From: Puffinus mauretanicus
Taxonomy: Eukaryota > Chordata > Aves > Procellariiformes > Procellariidae
Reading direction: 5' to 3'
NCBI GenBank assembly: GCA_023333565.1
Contig: JAJKFH010003493.1
Coordinates: forward strand, 3,655,717 to 3,719,716
Length of the DNA: 64,000 bases
The position numbers and the translations under genes were made by a program. This document shows, piece by piece, positions 10,201 to 23,490 of the stretch. The notes under the pieces were generated by a model. The model was not told where the DNA came from. It ran no database searches and was given only the letters and a program-made list of their open reading frames with translations. How positions within the stretch are numbered: position 1 is the first letter of the stretch; each line of letters starts with the position of its first letter.

Positions 10201-13200
10201 TACATCTTTATTTTAAGATAAATAAAAGTTATATAAAATTAAGAATAGCTAAATAAAGTTAATATAACTAGAAGAATTACATCTGTCATTTTAGTACTGG
10301 AATATTACAATTGGCTCTGTATTTTAAAAGAAGAAAAGACTTTTTAGATGCTGAATCAATGCAAGGATGCTATGGGTAAATTTAATGTCTCACACTCATT
10401 ATCTTCCAGTTCTACCAGGAATACCATAATTGAATGGACCTGCCCATAGTCACTTCTATTCTAATCCCCAAAGATACAGTAGAGTATTGGCCCGATGTTC
10501 CCTGAAAGCTGAAATCATGCTTCTTAGGAGCCCCTGCTTCTGCCTTCTGCTCCCAGTAAACGCATAGTTTTTAGAGTCTCTTCAAAGCATCTTGGGGAAT
10601 TTCTATCTTAATCTCTCTCATTTTTTGCAAAAATAAATGTCATTTTATGAACATAAGACCAACACTGAGGAGCAAGATCTGAAAAGGTTTCTTCACGATT
10701 ACAACATTCTTGTGGCTGAATATGAAGCACAGATACCCAAATTGTTTGGCTGCACAAATCTCTTTGAAAACATGTGAAGTTGGAAGCCTAAACCACTTTA
10801 TAAGGAATCTGTTCTTTTTATTAACATAGGTGTCTGAATTTCCATTTTTAAAATTGACTTCAGCACAGTTCAGGCTTCAAGGCTCTAAGCACCTAAAGCT
10901 TCACAAGAGAATAACTGTGGGCTTCCTATTTACCTAGATGCATGTGAAAATGTGAGCCTATGCTATGTAAAATACGACAGATTTTTTTTACATCTCATCT
11001 TCCCCTGTTCTCATTGGTTATCTGTAAGTGCCATTACTTCAGTGCCAATGAATCGTACAGAAGCTTCTGTGCTGGGATTCAGTGCGTGACTGAAAGAAAT
11101 AGTAATACTGATAAATCCTGTCTTAAAATAGTTGAAATCTCAAACACACAGTTAAGGGTTTAGTCAAGGACAAGAGCTTTATACCCTCTCACACCTACAG
11201 GTTTATTAAAATTCAGGACCATTTAGGAGTAAATGTAACTATCTGGAGGATGGTTATTACATAGCCTGATCTGAAATGTCAGGGGCTGAAAGAGTCTGTG
11301 CTCCAGACCGAAATTAAGAATACTATGAAAACCATAATGCTCTTAACCCTAGGACTCGTGAAAGCAGTTGCAAAGATCTTTGACTTCAGTAGAGGCAATT
11401 TTTTGCCCTGAGTGCTTGAGGCCTTTTGCAGTCATGCTGTGGGCTGCAATTAGTTGTCACTCAACTCTGATTCAGTATTGATATATTGATAAAGAAACTT
11501 GGCTGAGCCTGAAACATGATTAGTTGCTGCCTAGTTCCTGTGGTCAGCTTCATGCTGGGATGACGCTTGGGTGGTGAAGTAAGAAGAGTCAAAAGAGTCA
11601 ATGTAAAGAAACTGTAAAAGTAATGTAAAGGTAAACTAATTTGATCCCTTTTCCTTGTGCAATGTTCTTATATGGAACTTATGAGGCATTAACAATCTGG
11701 GACATTCAAGAGTTCCTCGATAAAACATAAGGACCTTGAAGTTCATGAGATCTTAACCTGAAAAATAATTCTGATGAGAAAGATGATGAAAAAGAACCCA
11801 AAGACTTTCTTCGGCTTAGGTACTTCAGTCACTTTGTAGTAATGGTCTTCACACTAGTCAGGCTGTCAGCACACTGACATTTGTGCTGTTCACAACAGAA
11901 ATTGAATATTTGACACCCATAACTAGAAAAAAGTATAGTTATTAATATTCATTCCGTAGGTATTGGACACTCAATTACAGGACACAAGAATTTTCCTTGG
12001 AAATCCATGCATTCATGTCTATTCATACCAGCCAAGATATCACTGCATCTCGTCAACACCTGGGTCTCCAGAAAGGATGTCCATATTTTTATTTGTTTTC
12101 ATTACTATTTGATTTTTCTTCTATGTTTCTTTATTCATAGTTTCATATCTGATATGAACGAACAAAATCCATAAGTTTAAGTATGCACTTAAGAAGTTGG
12201 TATTCATCAAGCCCCCTGTTGGATCGTTTGATCAGAGTCAATAAATTGAATAAAAAATTTAAAGCAGCAGTGCCATAGTACTAGTAATATATTATGAATA
12301 GAGAGCATACGTATACTACAGTGCTCTTTACCTAATCTAATCAGAGTTTTATGACACAGGCAGCTCTTTAGTCTTTCACAGTTTCCTGAAATGTTCATCT
12401 TTTGGGATTCTTCAAAGGTTTAATTAAATGTAAATGTTATTTCTTACGTTCAGTAACAATAGCTATGTATTTCTGTGTGCAAAGGCAACACGAAAAGGGG
12501 AAAAACCATAAACCATTTTCTCACTACAAAAGCCTGCAGCATTTGTTAACAACTTCAGCCCTTTCTCTGCTTGCGGCTGATGGCTGGCATTTGCCATGGG
12601 AACAGTTCTCATTGACACGTGTATGAGGTGAAAACTGTCTGCTCAAAACACAGTCTGCCAAGTGCAGACGTTCTTTTGGGGCACAACAAAGAGGGAGATG
12701 ATAGCATATGGGCAAAGCTATGCCTTTATAACAGCCTGTCATAACTCCCTCAGAACTGCCTGGTGGCTCGATGGGGAGAGGCAGCAACCCCACAGGTTCC
12801 TAATGTGGTCACTATGTCATATTTATAACATAGAGGATATAAATTTGAAAAAAATCCCAATTTGAGGATTTTTTATGAGTCCTTCAGTCTGGGGGATGAC
12901 GCCCCCCCACCCCCGCCAAATGTAATCTTTCTTTCAGACATATTTTCAATGTAGTCTTGTCCATGACATTATTGCCAGTCAAACTGCTGCCTGAATCTGT
13001 TTTGTCCATCAGAATAAAACCATGAAGGTAAGTTTTGGTACCCAGAAAGAGCACCCGAGAACAAAAAAAAAAAAATGCAACGAGCCTCAAGTTGGGTCAC
13101 TTTTTTTTTTTTTTACCTCCTGCAGTTGCCTAAGTCCTACCAGCTTGCTGAAAAGTAGGTGTCAATTGAAGAGAAAAGGCCTGTTTCTTTCTTCTACTGT

Positions 13201-16200
13201 TTTTATAGTTTTAGAAAGGAGATGGAAACAGCTGTAGCTCTTTATCTAATGATTCACACACTCACCTCCATGTAGTCAATCAGACAAATGTCTGTACATG
13301 TATTGCCTCTCATATACACAGCTCTTATTTCCCTCCCATCCCTCTCATGAATCACGTTTTTTGACTCCCCCAGCAGGATGGGACACTGCAAGGAGCATTA
13401 AAAAGGAAAAAAAAAAAAACCACACCAACTTATGGGGTGTATAATATGGATATGTAATATAGTACCTCTTTATTCCCTTCAGTGGTATAATCTAAGCAAG
13501 CATGTGGCTGAAGTTTTGCACTGAGCCCCTCATTACAGCATTGGCTGCTTTAAATGGTGACCACTGAAACCAAGCCTGTTGGCCGTGCTACAGTCAAGCC
13601 TTCTCTCTATTTCTGTAAGATTCTCTGTTCTCCTCTGGGGTATTTTGCATGGCAAGTGAATCTTTGGAAGAAAAGCTAGAGCTATTTTCATCTCCTTTAC
13701 AAAGCTATGAAAAGCAGTAGGAAAAAAAAAGAAACTGGCCTTTCATGTTTTATTGATATCTACATTCCAGCTAACTGTCAGGAACTTCACAGCTGCAGTA
13801 AATACTTTAGAAGCTCTTCAGTTCTGTTCCATGAGACAGGATGCGATGGATCACTATTCCATGCAACAGACGTTTAATCCAGAGCAGTGTGCAAATCATC
13901 TACTCTATGGCACCAACTCACTAAAACCCTTAAACTTCAGTAAAAAAACCTCAAAACCTACCAGGGTCCTCTGAAAGCACTGGAGATGAAGAGCACATCT
14001 TGTGGTGTCAAAGAACTGCCAGGAGGACATCCAGGTGAGTCCAACAGGTGCATTACATTAGGGCAAGAGAGGGTAATGGTTCAGGCAATTTAATGTAGGG
14101 AAGTTACCTCAGAACCCAAATGTGAGAACGTGTTTAACCCCCAGGAATGCACTGCAACAACTGGGAGCTGGAGAAGTTTGTTGGTATCATTGAACAATGT
14201 ATTTCCAGCTATGGACATTGCAGTAAAAGACCTCAAACCTGAGACCAAGTTATTCATCAGGATAATGAAATATTATTCCTAGGCCTTATAGATAACCAGC
14301 ATAAGCCCTGCGTTTAGTGATAAAATCACATTTGAATTAGTGGGTACTAGGACTACTGAAGGCTTCACAAAAACTGGCCCTGATCCATTCACACTTCAGA
14401 AACACTGTAAATTTAGATGACATTTTTATAAGTACAAGAGTAAAATTTCATGGTCTGGTAGTTTGTAATAGTAGTTTTGACTGATAAACAGTCAATTTAA
14501 TGTCTGTAATTAAAAAAGGGTGGAGAGAGGTGACTGGGGCAATTATACCTTGCTATTTAAAACCCCTGATACCTGCCTGAGGGCTTTTTAAAGGTCAGAG
14601 TTATCAACCACATGGAAAAGGCAGTGGGCTAGAAAACAATTGTATCTTCTCAAAGGTAAGTTAGGTGAGAAAAAATTATCAATGTTTTGGGAATTATTAT
14701 GTAAGGAAGGGTAGATTAATTGCTGCAGATTAGATTAAGTATTTGAGAGGGTGACCCATAAAAATTACTAAATTGGAGGGTTCGGACAACAATTTTGAAA
14801 GAAACAAACTGAAGTGAAGACTGCATGGATTACAGCGTAAGCAGAATTATTAGGGTGGGGAGAGAAGGTAGAAGGCTGTTCCTAAGGAGCAATTTTAGGT
14901 TGTATCTGGTTTCACTAGTGATTTTGCACACGGAAGAAAGCATGTGCTCTTGAAATTCTTTGATAACACGCATTAGGAGCTATCATCAATATAGAGAGGA
15001 ACATGGTATTTTCCAGAAAGAATAGAATGACCTTGAGAACTGGTGTAATAGAAAGGAGCTGAAACTCAATAGAAAAGAAAGGGACAATCATGTATTTAGA
15101 ATCTAATAACAAGTAGCTCTAAGAACTCAGCAGCTGGAAATAGCTGAAGAAGAGCATAATCCATAGGTATTACCATTAGTGACAATGAGTTACAAATTTG
15201 ATACAGCTGTTTAAAAAAAAGAAAAAACAAAAAATGTTCATTGAGGTATATTCTACATTATTCCACCACAGAGTAAAAGCTTTATATTTTGATAACTTCA
15301 GTGAGTCACGATCAAGAACAATTAAGTCTCTTTAGAAAAGAGTTGAGGAAAGTACAGAACCTAATAGATGAGAAAATAATATAATAACATTTATATGCTT
15401 AGAATAAGGAGCAGAATACTGAAGGAGAGAGGGATCCAATTGCTCCCTACACATCCTGGGATGGAAACAGTGGTAACCATCAGGAAGAAAAGAAAGCTAT
15501 TCAAGTTAAGACAGTGTTCAAGCATAAGCACATGAATAAATGTCTATAAACTGACCAGTGAAAATTGGCTGGAAATTTGAAGATGTTTGTAAGTGTTAAA
15601 ACACAGAAAAGGTGTCAAAAAGGTTCTAAGCAGGCAAAAACTGAGGTGCTCTTCAGGTGGGCTCTGTCCTGGTTACGAATGGGGTTCTGTGCTGCGTTTG
15701 CTGTGGCAGCAGCTAACTGGGCACAATAAGCCAGTCAGCAAGTTTGTGCTGTTTTCTCTCTGTGCATACTCAGTGTGTCGCTCCAAAAGATGTTAATGAC
15801 TTGACTTCATGACTTGACGAGTCAGAGAGAAAAATATAAGAAATACAGGGGTTGGTATTTCATAGGAAAAAGACTCCTGCATCTTGCCCAGGGTTTATTT
15901 CACCTATGTATTCACAGAACAATAGTCAGTCAGAAAATTAAGTGCTCCAAATAGGAGTGTAGGTAGATATACGTGGTGGCGGCTTTTTGGACACTATATG
16001 TCAGATGGAAGAGTCTGTCACATTCTTGCTGAAATAGGATTCAGTATAGTTTTCTTAGACAATCTCATGTCAAAATATATCTATCACAATCAGTTGCTAA
16101 ACATAGTTCATGCTTTTAAAAATTCAGACAGATGAGTGAAAATATTTAACAGTACTGAAAGCAAAAAAGATTTCTCTAGTTCACTGAATTCATGAAAGTA

Positions 16201-18195
16201 TGCAGAGTTCAGCAACGACAGCTTGAATACAGCAAAACCTCTTAAGTGTTGCTTGTCTTTTATCTTGGACAAGGACTGACTTGGGACTTTCCAGCTGAGC
16301 ATCCCAAAGGGAGACAGAGACCTGTGACAAAGTCCTTGTGACAAAATAAGAGGCTGAAGTCAAAGTGCAAGGCCTCTTAGCTCCTCCCTCATTTCAGACT
16401 CCTCACTGAGGTTGCTGAATCCTGTGAATTGTGTTCTTCAGTGTATGAGGCGCCTACATGTTGTATGACTGTGCCCGTTGGTTAATGAGCCATTCAGCCA
16501 AGCTGTGGAGTTCCTAAAGTTCAGCAATAAAATGCAGGCCTTTTTGCAGTTACTGGACTGGTTATGTGATGTCTGAGTGTTAGCACTTAGCATTCAGTTC
16601 AGGATTTAGGTAATAATTAGGTAAATAAATTGCCATTTGACATCTGCCTGTCTATTTTTTAAAAATTTTCTCCTTCCAGAAGTCACAAATTTACCCCATT
16701 CAGGGAGGACTGGATATAAACTTCATGCTTTGGCACACTGCAGCTACATTCCTACTCTCCATTCAATGCCATATTTTGCTGTCAACCAAAAGGGAAAAAA
16801 AACCCAACACACCAACCTATCAACCTCCCGCCCAAAAGAAAACCCCAATACCCAAAACCTATGAGTCAAAGCTTAGCGATATGTTCAGTATGTTATTAGT
16901 TGATTTGGAATAGTCTTCCATACGAAGTGTGTTCCAAAACATTTTACAGAATTAAAAGCTTTGTGTGACTACAGCACAAAAACATAATCCAAAATGTTTT
17001 GGCTAAAAAAGGAAGCCTTCTGTTTTCCTTACAACTGAGGCCAAAACAATTTTAATTTCTGGCTTCTTAATTAATGTTAAATACAGTTTAGACTAAGTTT
17101 CTCATCAAACAAATATTGCAACATTTGTAGATTTGTAGTTATTTAGTCCATTGTTTTATCTTTAATTTGAACATCCTGAGTATGAGAGCAGTTGAATTCA
17201 AAGTCTTCATAGATTATGCCATCTGTTAATGGAAATCTGTATTTCAGAGCTATGCAGAGCATGGTTGATAATTTTGTCATTTTACTATAGCTTGGCCATT
17301 TTTTATTTATTTTTGCTGTATTGGTGCCTGAAGACTCTGTGATCATAAAATAAGAATTTCATTTTATGACAAAATAGAGGTCTTAAAAGTTGTTTTCATT
17401 ACACCCCAGCATGGATTGAGAAGCTTTTGCAATTTTTCATGCAAAAAGAAAGAGACTGGCAATCTGGGATATGAGATTCAAGTTCATCTGTTTCTGTTCT
17501 GATTCTGTCTGGAGACTTGAACTTGTGTTAGGACCTAGGTAAGGCTCCTAGGCGCTAAATCAGTTCTCCCACGCCCTGCTTATCAATGGAGTTGATTGAT
17601 TCCTTCATTACTATCCACAGCAGTGTAGATGTCTACACCTCAACAGTTACCTTTCACTAAATGCAGATCTAGGGACTTGATACATCTGCCCTCTATTAAA
17701 AGTCCACTGTAGGATGAGATGACTTGTGCCTTGGAAGTGCTTATTTTTTCCACAAACTGCAAAGGAAGCATTGGATGATAGATAAGAGGTAGACATCTGT
17801 GCTGTATGTGTCTGAAATTGATGGAAAAATTAGGCAAATATTAGATGTCAAAAATTAATCCAATCCAAGCAAGTTGCACTTTAGTTCAGGATGTGGGACA
17901 GCCAAGGTGAAGTCCAGCATGTGGTGGAGCATGCTCACAGAACTGAGTCTCCCATATGCAAGATGAGTGTTTAAAAAAGAAAAAAAATAAAACAAATAAA
18001 AAAATCCTTGTTAGTAATTTTGGTTTCAATCTTAGAAGTGAAGAATTTTTTTCAATTTAAGGTTTTACTACATCAAGCACATTAATGTCACAGTTTTGAA
18101 TTAGGGTTTTTTTGGTGGGGTTTTGGGTTGGGTTTTTTTTAAGCAAAAATTCACATGTTGGAAGGTCTCCAGGAAACCACTATACTTTTCAGAAA
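7261..18195. other. intergenic sequence after ZNF385D; no gene recognised
   Basis: About 11 kb, mostly AT-rich, with only short open frames that resemble no known protein. Contents noted: a possible old CR1 3' fragment near 7660-7730, a hAT-like end at 8915-8985, and short TAGGCACCTAAAT-like motifs at 8636, 10826, 10885 and 17529-17557. There is an A13/T14 pair at about 13062 and 13102, and a G/T-rich stretch at 18104-18141. Confidence 0.6.
8915..8985. mobile_element. hAT-like transposon end (relic)
   Basis: The segment reads CACCGGTTTTCAAGCTG followed by CGCTCCGTGAACCACCAT. This resembles the terminal inverted repeat of Charlie-type hAT elements, whose ends read like CAGTGGTTCTCAAACTG...GTCCGTGGACCACC. 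I did not find a matching opposite end nearby, so the right boundary is approximate and this may be one end only. Confidence 0.45.
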
Positions 18196-18665
18196 GCAGC
18201 GAGACTGGGCTGTTCCACAAGGCTGGGGGAGCTGGGAGCCAAGGGTGGCAGCAAGGCAGCCGGGCAGGGGTCTCACCAACAAGGGGTTGGTCCTACAGCA
18301 AGGTGAGCAGAGCAGGTCTGGTGACAGTGACCAGGTAAGCTGAGAGTCCAGGACTATCCAGGACAGTCTGTAGCAATGAGGTAGGTACCAAGCCAGGGTT
18401 AGCAAGACTGAGTCAGGACGAGCAAGGTGCAATGCCAGGCACAGTCAGACCCACAGCGTAGCTCAGCTATCCTCCAAGGGAAGAGCCTGAGTTTAAACGC
18501 AGCTCCCAAGCCAAGAGGCAGAGGCCCCAGACAAGGTGTCTTCTGTCACCTTAGCTGTTCTCCAGCAGCCTAATCCCAGGTTACTTGGCCACGCCATGTC
18601 AGAGCTGGCCTTCAGCCCAGGCAGCTGGACCCCTGGGAGGGGAAGGAGGAGGCTGCAGAGCCTGC
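18196..18665 (+). repeat. GC-rich interspersed repeat, copy A
   Basis: GC-rich block in AT-rich surroundings. It shares an ordered set of matches with blocks at 31.34-31.79 kb and 55.40-55.69 kb. Landmarks are GGGAGCCAAGGGTGGCAG near 18235, GTAGCTCAG near 18458, GAGCCTGAGTTTAAACGCAG near 18484, and GCCCAGGCAGCTGGACCCCTG near 18616. The short open frames here come from base composition. The family is unknown to me; a solo LTR or another non-coding repeat is possible. Confidence 0.65.
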
Positions 18666-21600
18666 GGGTGTGCACAGGGCCCTGGCGGTGTTACCACATA
18701 CTTTGTAAAGAGTAGAAGAGATGATTTTGACTCTAGAAATTGCAGAGTCAAAGAGCAGGAAAGGGAATGGAGGCACTGAGCTTTACGCATGACCACAAAG
18801 AAGGACAGAGCAAAGGCAGCTGAGCCCTTCTCCCCCTAACCAGCATTTCGGTGAAACACCAGTATTCACGGTGTGGGATCATCATGCTAAATCAAAGAAG
18901 CTGAATTCTGCAGCAAATGCAGAAGCTTTTTGAGGACAGCAGGAATAAGTCTTCTTAAGTGTAAATAATATTGGGCATGTAAAAGTTTTCTGAGAACAGT
19001 GGTATGCCCTGCTTACTTCCAACACTACTCAATCCACTCTAGGAAATGTAGTTTACCCTATCTGTTAGCCGCTTAAAAAATATTCCTGAGTTGAGAAACC
19101 ACATTGTTTAGCACTTTATCAGAAGTCAGGTGTTTGCTTTCACCACACAGAGCTGTTTGCTGGATGGAAATATGAAGTTTTCATTTTATACGGGGGGGGG
19201 GAGGGAGTGTTTCTTCTATAAAGGCTGAGGCTGTTTGATCTGAAAGTTCAGAGCTAGCTTCTTATCTGGTCTAAATCAGCATAGCCTCATTGTTTTTCTA
19301 GGCCTATAGCAATTTTTGGTGGCTGAGATCTGGCACGTAGCTTGGAACACAAGTGTTATTGTCAAACCATAATCAGGGAGATGACCCCTGTTAAAAATGG
19401 TTATATTCCACAGTAAATATCTGCTGTCTTACCAAAGACAGCTGTGAAAATTTTCCATGAGAACTGCTATTTCCACTTGTTCTCTTCTTTAATGTTAAGC
19501 TACTATAGATTAAATACTTTAGTCATGCAAAAACCCTCTTATTTCCTAAACAATTTAACTGTTGACAGTTACATGTTATTCTGACAGAAACTATAAATAG
19601 TTTACTACTATTTTATAGGATCAAAATGTACAATTGTCTCATTTTTTTGCTTGGCCGAGGTGTGGTGCATGGAAGCTTCCCCATCCAGAGTCACCTGGAC
19701 ACTAACAGCCTAAATATTTTCATGTGGCCAAAACATAAACTTGCGTGTCCCAGGACTGCTGAGCAAGAAACTATTCTGGTAACATAAATATCCTCTTGTA
19801 GCTATTGAAGAGCTGAAGTGCTATGTCTGTGTGCTCTTACCTTCACCTTGCTCCAATCTCTGTTACACTTCGTGGTATGTTATGGGTTAACGCAGACAAT
19901 AGGGTTTGGTGGAGAAATCAGTGGTGAAGAAACAGAGCAGAAATTGAAGAAATGGACCTCCTGCAAAAGTATTGGGTTTTGGTTGGGGTTTTTTTACAGT
20001 CTAGTGAAGGCAGCTGGGAGGTTGCTTTGTATGCTGACCATTCCTGGTGTTGGGCAATTATTCAAGAGAGGCATCTGCTACTAAATGTGGATTCTGAGGA
20101 AGTGCTGTGTTTGGTTACAGGAGAGTAAGATCTGGTCTAAGCTCCTATCTAGTGATTGAACTGTCATGAAGCTGGTGAGTAACCACCAGTTACTGGGCTT
20201 AAATAATACACTGACTAGTATGCTCAGCCCAATATAAATGGTAGTATTGCCAAAATACTATTTCCCATAGAAATTACATGGGAAGAAAATGTTTACATTC
20301 GTAATGGCACATCTCCCTGTCCACTGAAGAATTTATCCCGCTCTTCTGACTGCCCCTACAACTCCCCACCAGCTTCCTAAGCCAGATTTCCTAATCTTGT
20401 CCCCCTTGACTTCCTCTACCCTCTCCCAAAATCACAGAGCTAAAGAGTCCTTGCTGGTGACGACACTGCTTGGGATAAATTTCTTTGCTGGTATTGTCCT
20501 TGGTCTGGGGAAAGATTTCTTTGTAGGACAGACAATGTTTAATTAAGAGCCTGCCTAGAGAAAAGTGGCTAAAAATGCAGTCTCTCTACTCCCAGCAAGA
20601 AGATGTCATTTGGGATACATTTGCTGATTCCCAAGACAGACACTAGGATTTAAAATTTAGATGTGGTAACACCCTGTTGTAGACATGTGGGTTGGATCAG
20701 AGGTCAATTCCCTGTGCAAAACACCCTTCTTGTTGTCCAGTAGACATGCAGGTCAGCAGCTGACCAGGCTGCTGAGCAAGAAGCCCCTAGCATGTATGTG
20801 AAATGTTAGCAGGTGCCGTGGGTTTTGGTTAACACAGTGTATGGATATAGTTTCTTCCTGCTCTCACTTAGGTATTTTATACCATATTGAGCCTATATTC
20901 CTTTAAATTGGCATTCTGAAATCTGGAAAAACATTAGGCATAGATTAGCATTAGGGTTAGACGTCAACATTGTCAACATGATGCTTTACAGGAGGGAAAT
21001 GCAGGCATTTGTATGATTCAAGCATTTCCTGAGCTGGAGAGAAGGGATTTTGTGGATCAAAATGTTTAATTAAGAGTTGCCAAAACTCTGCTCAAATCTC
21101 ATGTTAAATATTTAGCTCCTTTTTTGGATCGCTCTGTTATGGCCTAGCTGCTAAAATCTCCAGAGGCTTTAACAATGTGCTCTTCATGTACAATTAGAGA
21201 GCAGAGGGGGTGACCACAGTGTGAGAGATCACAAATCTTCTTCCCAAGGGTGTTTAAAAATGAGCCTAGAGGGGCTGGCACGTGTGGATGTGTAATTCAT
21301 CTCTGCCACTGCAAGTGTGCACAGGGGCAGATAAAAGATCGGACAACTCTTGCTTTTATCCCACTTGGCTCACAAATCACTTAACAATTAGCAACATGCA
21401 GATTTAAAACAAAGATAAGCAAGACAGCAAGTGATTTAATACAGATGAAACAAACTCAAGGAAGTATGTGTATAGTAGCTGGGGAAAGTCAGCCTTGCTA
21501 TTTCCCTATTTATTTAAAAGAATGTGTTTCTGCCCAGTACTGACCTGTCCTACCCACATCAGACATTGGTGATGGTCTCCCTGGAATTAATATATTTCCT

Positions 21601-22160
21601 TAGTTACCTTTCCTCATTATTTATTTTTCACTGTTCGTTCTATGTTCCCTGGTTTAGCTGCATTGCCGGAAGCTTGCCTATTTCCACTTGTTTCTGCAAA
21701 ATAGAGTTGGTCCATCGCTAAGAACAGGTTAGCGCTGCCTTACTTAGTGAAATCCCATGGAAGAGAAGGCTATTTGGATATTTGGTCAGGTATTTGGTCT
21801 GTAGACCAGTCGTGTTTTTTCTTTCAAATGGTGGTGTGTGATTTGTAAGTTGTAAGGGTATTTTTGAGATAAATATGTAGTAACTACTTAGAGAGATTAA
21901 AGCCTGCTATGGTACTCATCATAGTTACAGGTACCTCAGTCTACTGCATTTTTTTTCACAGCAGACTTAAAAGGCAGCACAACTGCTGTTATCCCATAAG
22001 GATTCGAAACTGAAACATAGCTCCAAACTGGGACTTCAGGTAGAACATAATTATACTTTTTCCCCCATAAATATAACCACTGCAATCTTAAGTCCCTCTT
22101 CAATTGCCAATTAACTCTAAAGGTGCCAAAAGCCTGTCTATGCTGCAGTTGCCAATATCA
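18666..22160. other. intergenic sequence; no gene recognised
   Basis: Contains a G10 run at 19192-19201 and a motif-dense stretch at 21250-21425 with GATA sites and a CACGTG box. Otherwise nothing is recognised. Confidence 0.6.
19192..19201 (+). repeat. poly(G) run of 10
   Basis: Ten G in a row followed by AGGGAG. Homopolymer that may slip in replication and sequencing. Confidence 0.9.
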
Positions 22161-22162
22161 GT

Positions 22163-23490
22163 CATCAAATCGTAGAATACTTTAGGTTGGAACACTGGAG
22201 GTCATCAAGCCCAAACTCAAAGCAAGGCTACCTTCAAAGTTAGTTCAGGTTGTTCAGGGCTTTGTCCAGTTGAGTTTTAAAAATCTCCAGAGTTGGAAAG
22301 TCCACAGCATCTCTAAGCAGCCTGGTTCAGAGCTTAACCATTGTGAATTTTTTTTTTTCCTTATGTCTAATTAATCTCTTACTGCAAGGATATATTGCCT
22401 CTTGACCTTATACTATGCACCTGTGGAGAGAGCCCTGCTCTACCTTGTCTTGCAGCTGGACAGTAGTTAGATTCCCCCTTATCCTTTTCTCCAGGCAAAC
22501 TCGCTCCCTTGTATGTCGTGTGCTCTATACCCCTAACCAGATGGCCCTATGCTGACCTCCTTATTTCTCTCATAGTGGGGACCCAAACTGGATGCAGTAT
22601 TCTAGGTATGGTCACACAAGTGCCAAATAAAGGAGAAAAATCACTTCCCTTGATCTACTTGTTATTCTCTTGTCAATGGCTGACCCTTGTTGCTGCAATG
22701 GTGTACTGCTGACTCATGTTTAATTTGACATCCACTGGGACCGCAAGTACTTCCACAAAGTTCCTTTCTAGCCAATTTGCCCACAACCCATACTGGTGCA
22801 GGGTGTATTATATCTTCGTATATGCATGACTTTGCATTTGGTTTTGCTGAACTTTGCGAGGTACCTCTCAGCCCATTTCTCTCATCTGTCAAAATCCTTC
22901 TGTGGGACAGCCTTGCCCTCCAGCTTATCAGTCATTGCCTCTTCTTCTACCCTTCAAGGTTCAGGAGATTGCTTTAAGTGCAATTATCCATGTCACTGAT
23001 GAAGGTGATAAACTGTATTGGTCTCAGTATTGACCCCTAAGGAACACCACTCCTAACAAGCTGTTGGTTAGATTTTTGAAATAGTGACTTAGGGCATGGC
23101 TGTCCAGACAATTTTTGATCTACCTTGTAGTCGGTCTCCAAACTCTACTACTGGATTAGGAGATCTGCAAGGCGTGAAGGCAGATCATACAAAGCAGTCA
23201 TAAAGTATCTCAAGCTTTTCCATGTCTTTTGCAACTTTCCCATGTCCCTTGTCACTTTCAGCAGCGGACCAACATTTTCCCTGGTTAGTTTGGGTTTTTT
23301 TCCCCGGTATACGTACAGAAACATCTCATGGTGTCCTTCACATCTCTTTCCAGTTTCAGCTCCAACTTTGGCCTTCCTGATTTCACCCCCTCATGCTCAG
23401 GCAATGCCTTTGTAATCCGGAGAAATCCACCCTCGCTTCCAGCTCCTTCACAGTTCTTTTTTTTTCTTTTTAACCTTTTGGTTTTTTCCC
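22163..23490 (-). mobile_element. CR1 LINE fragment, internally deleted and decayed
   Basis: Non-LTR retrotransposon relic with its 3' end at the low coordinate. The left edge reads ATCGTAGAATACTTTAGGTTGGAACACTGGAGGTCATC, in two parts typical of an inverted avian CR1 3' end. Near 23000-23060 the minus strand encodes a decayed form of the reverse transcriptase motif G-V-P-Q-G-S-V-L-G-P, and near 23110-23140 the I-D-x-W segment upstream of it. At 23240-23400 the minus strand encodes a segment resembling the linker between endonuclease and transposase-free RT, with T-R-E-N-V-G-P-L-L and K-L-E-L-K-L-E-R-D-V-K. The RT segments that should lie between are missing. Stops and frameshifts throughout show it is inactive. 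Confidence 0.85.
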
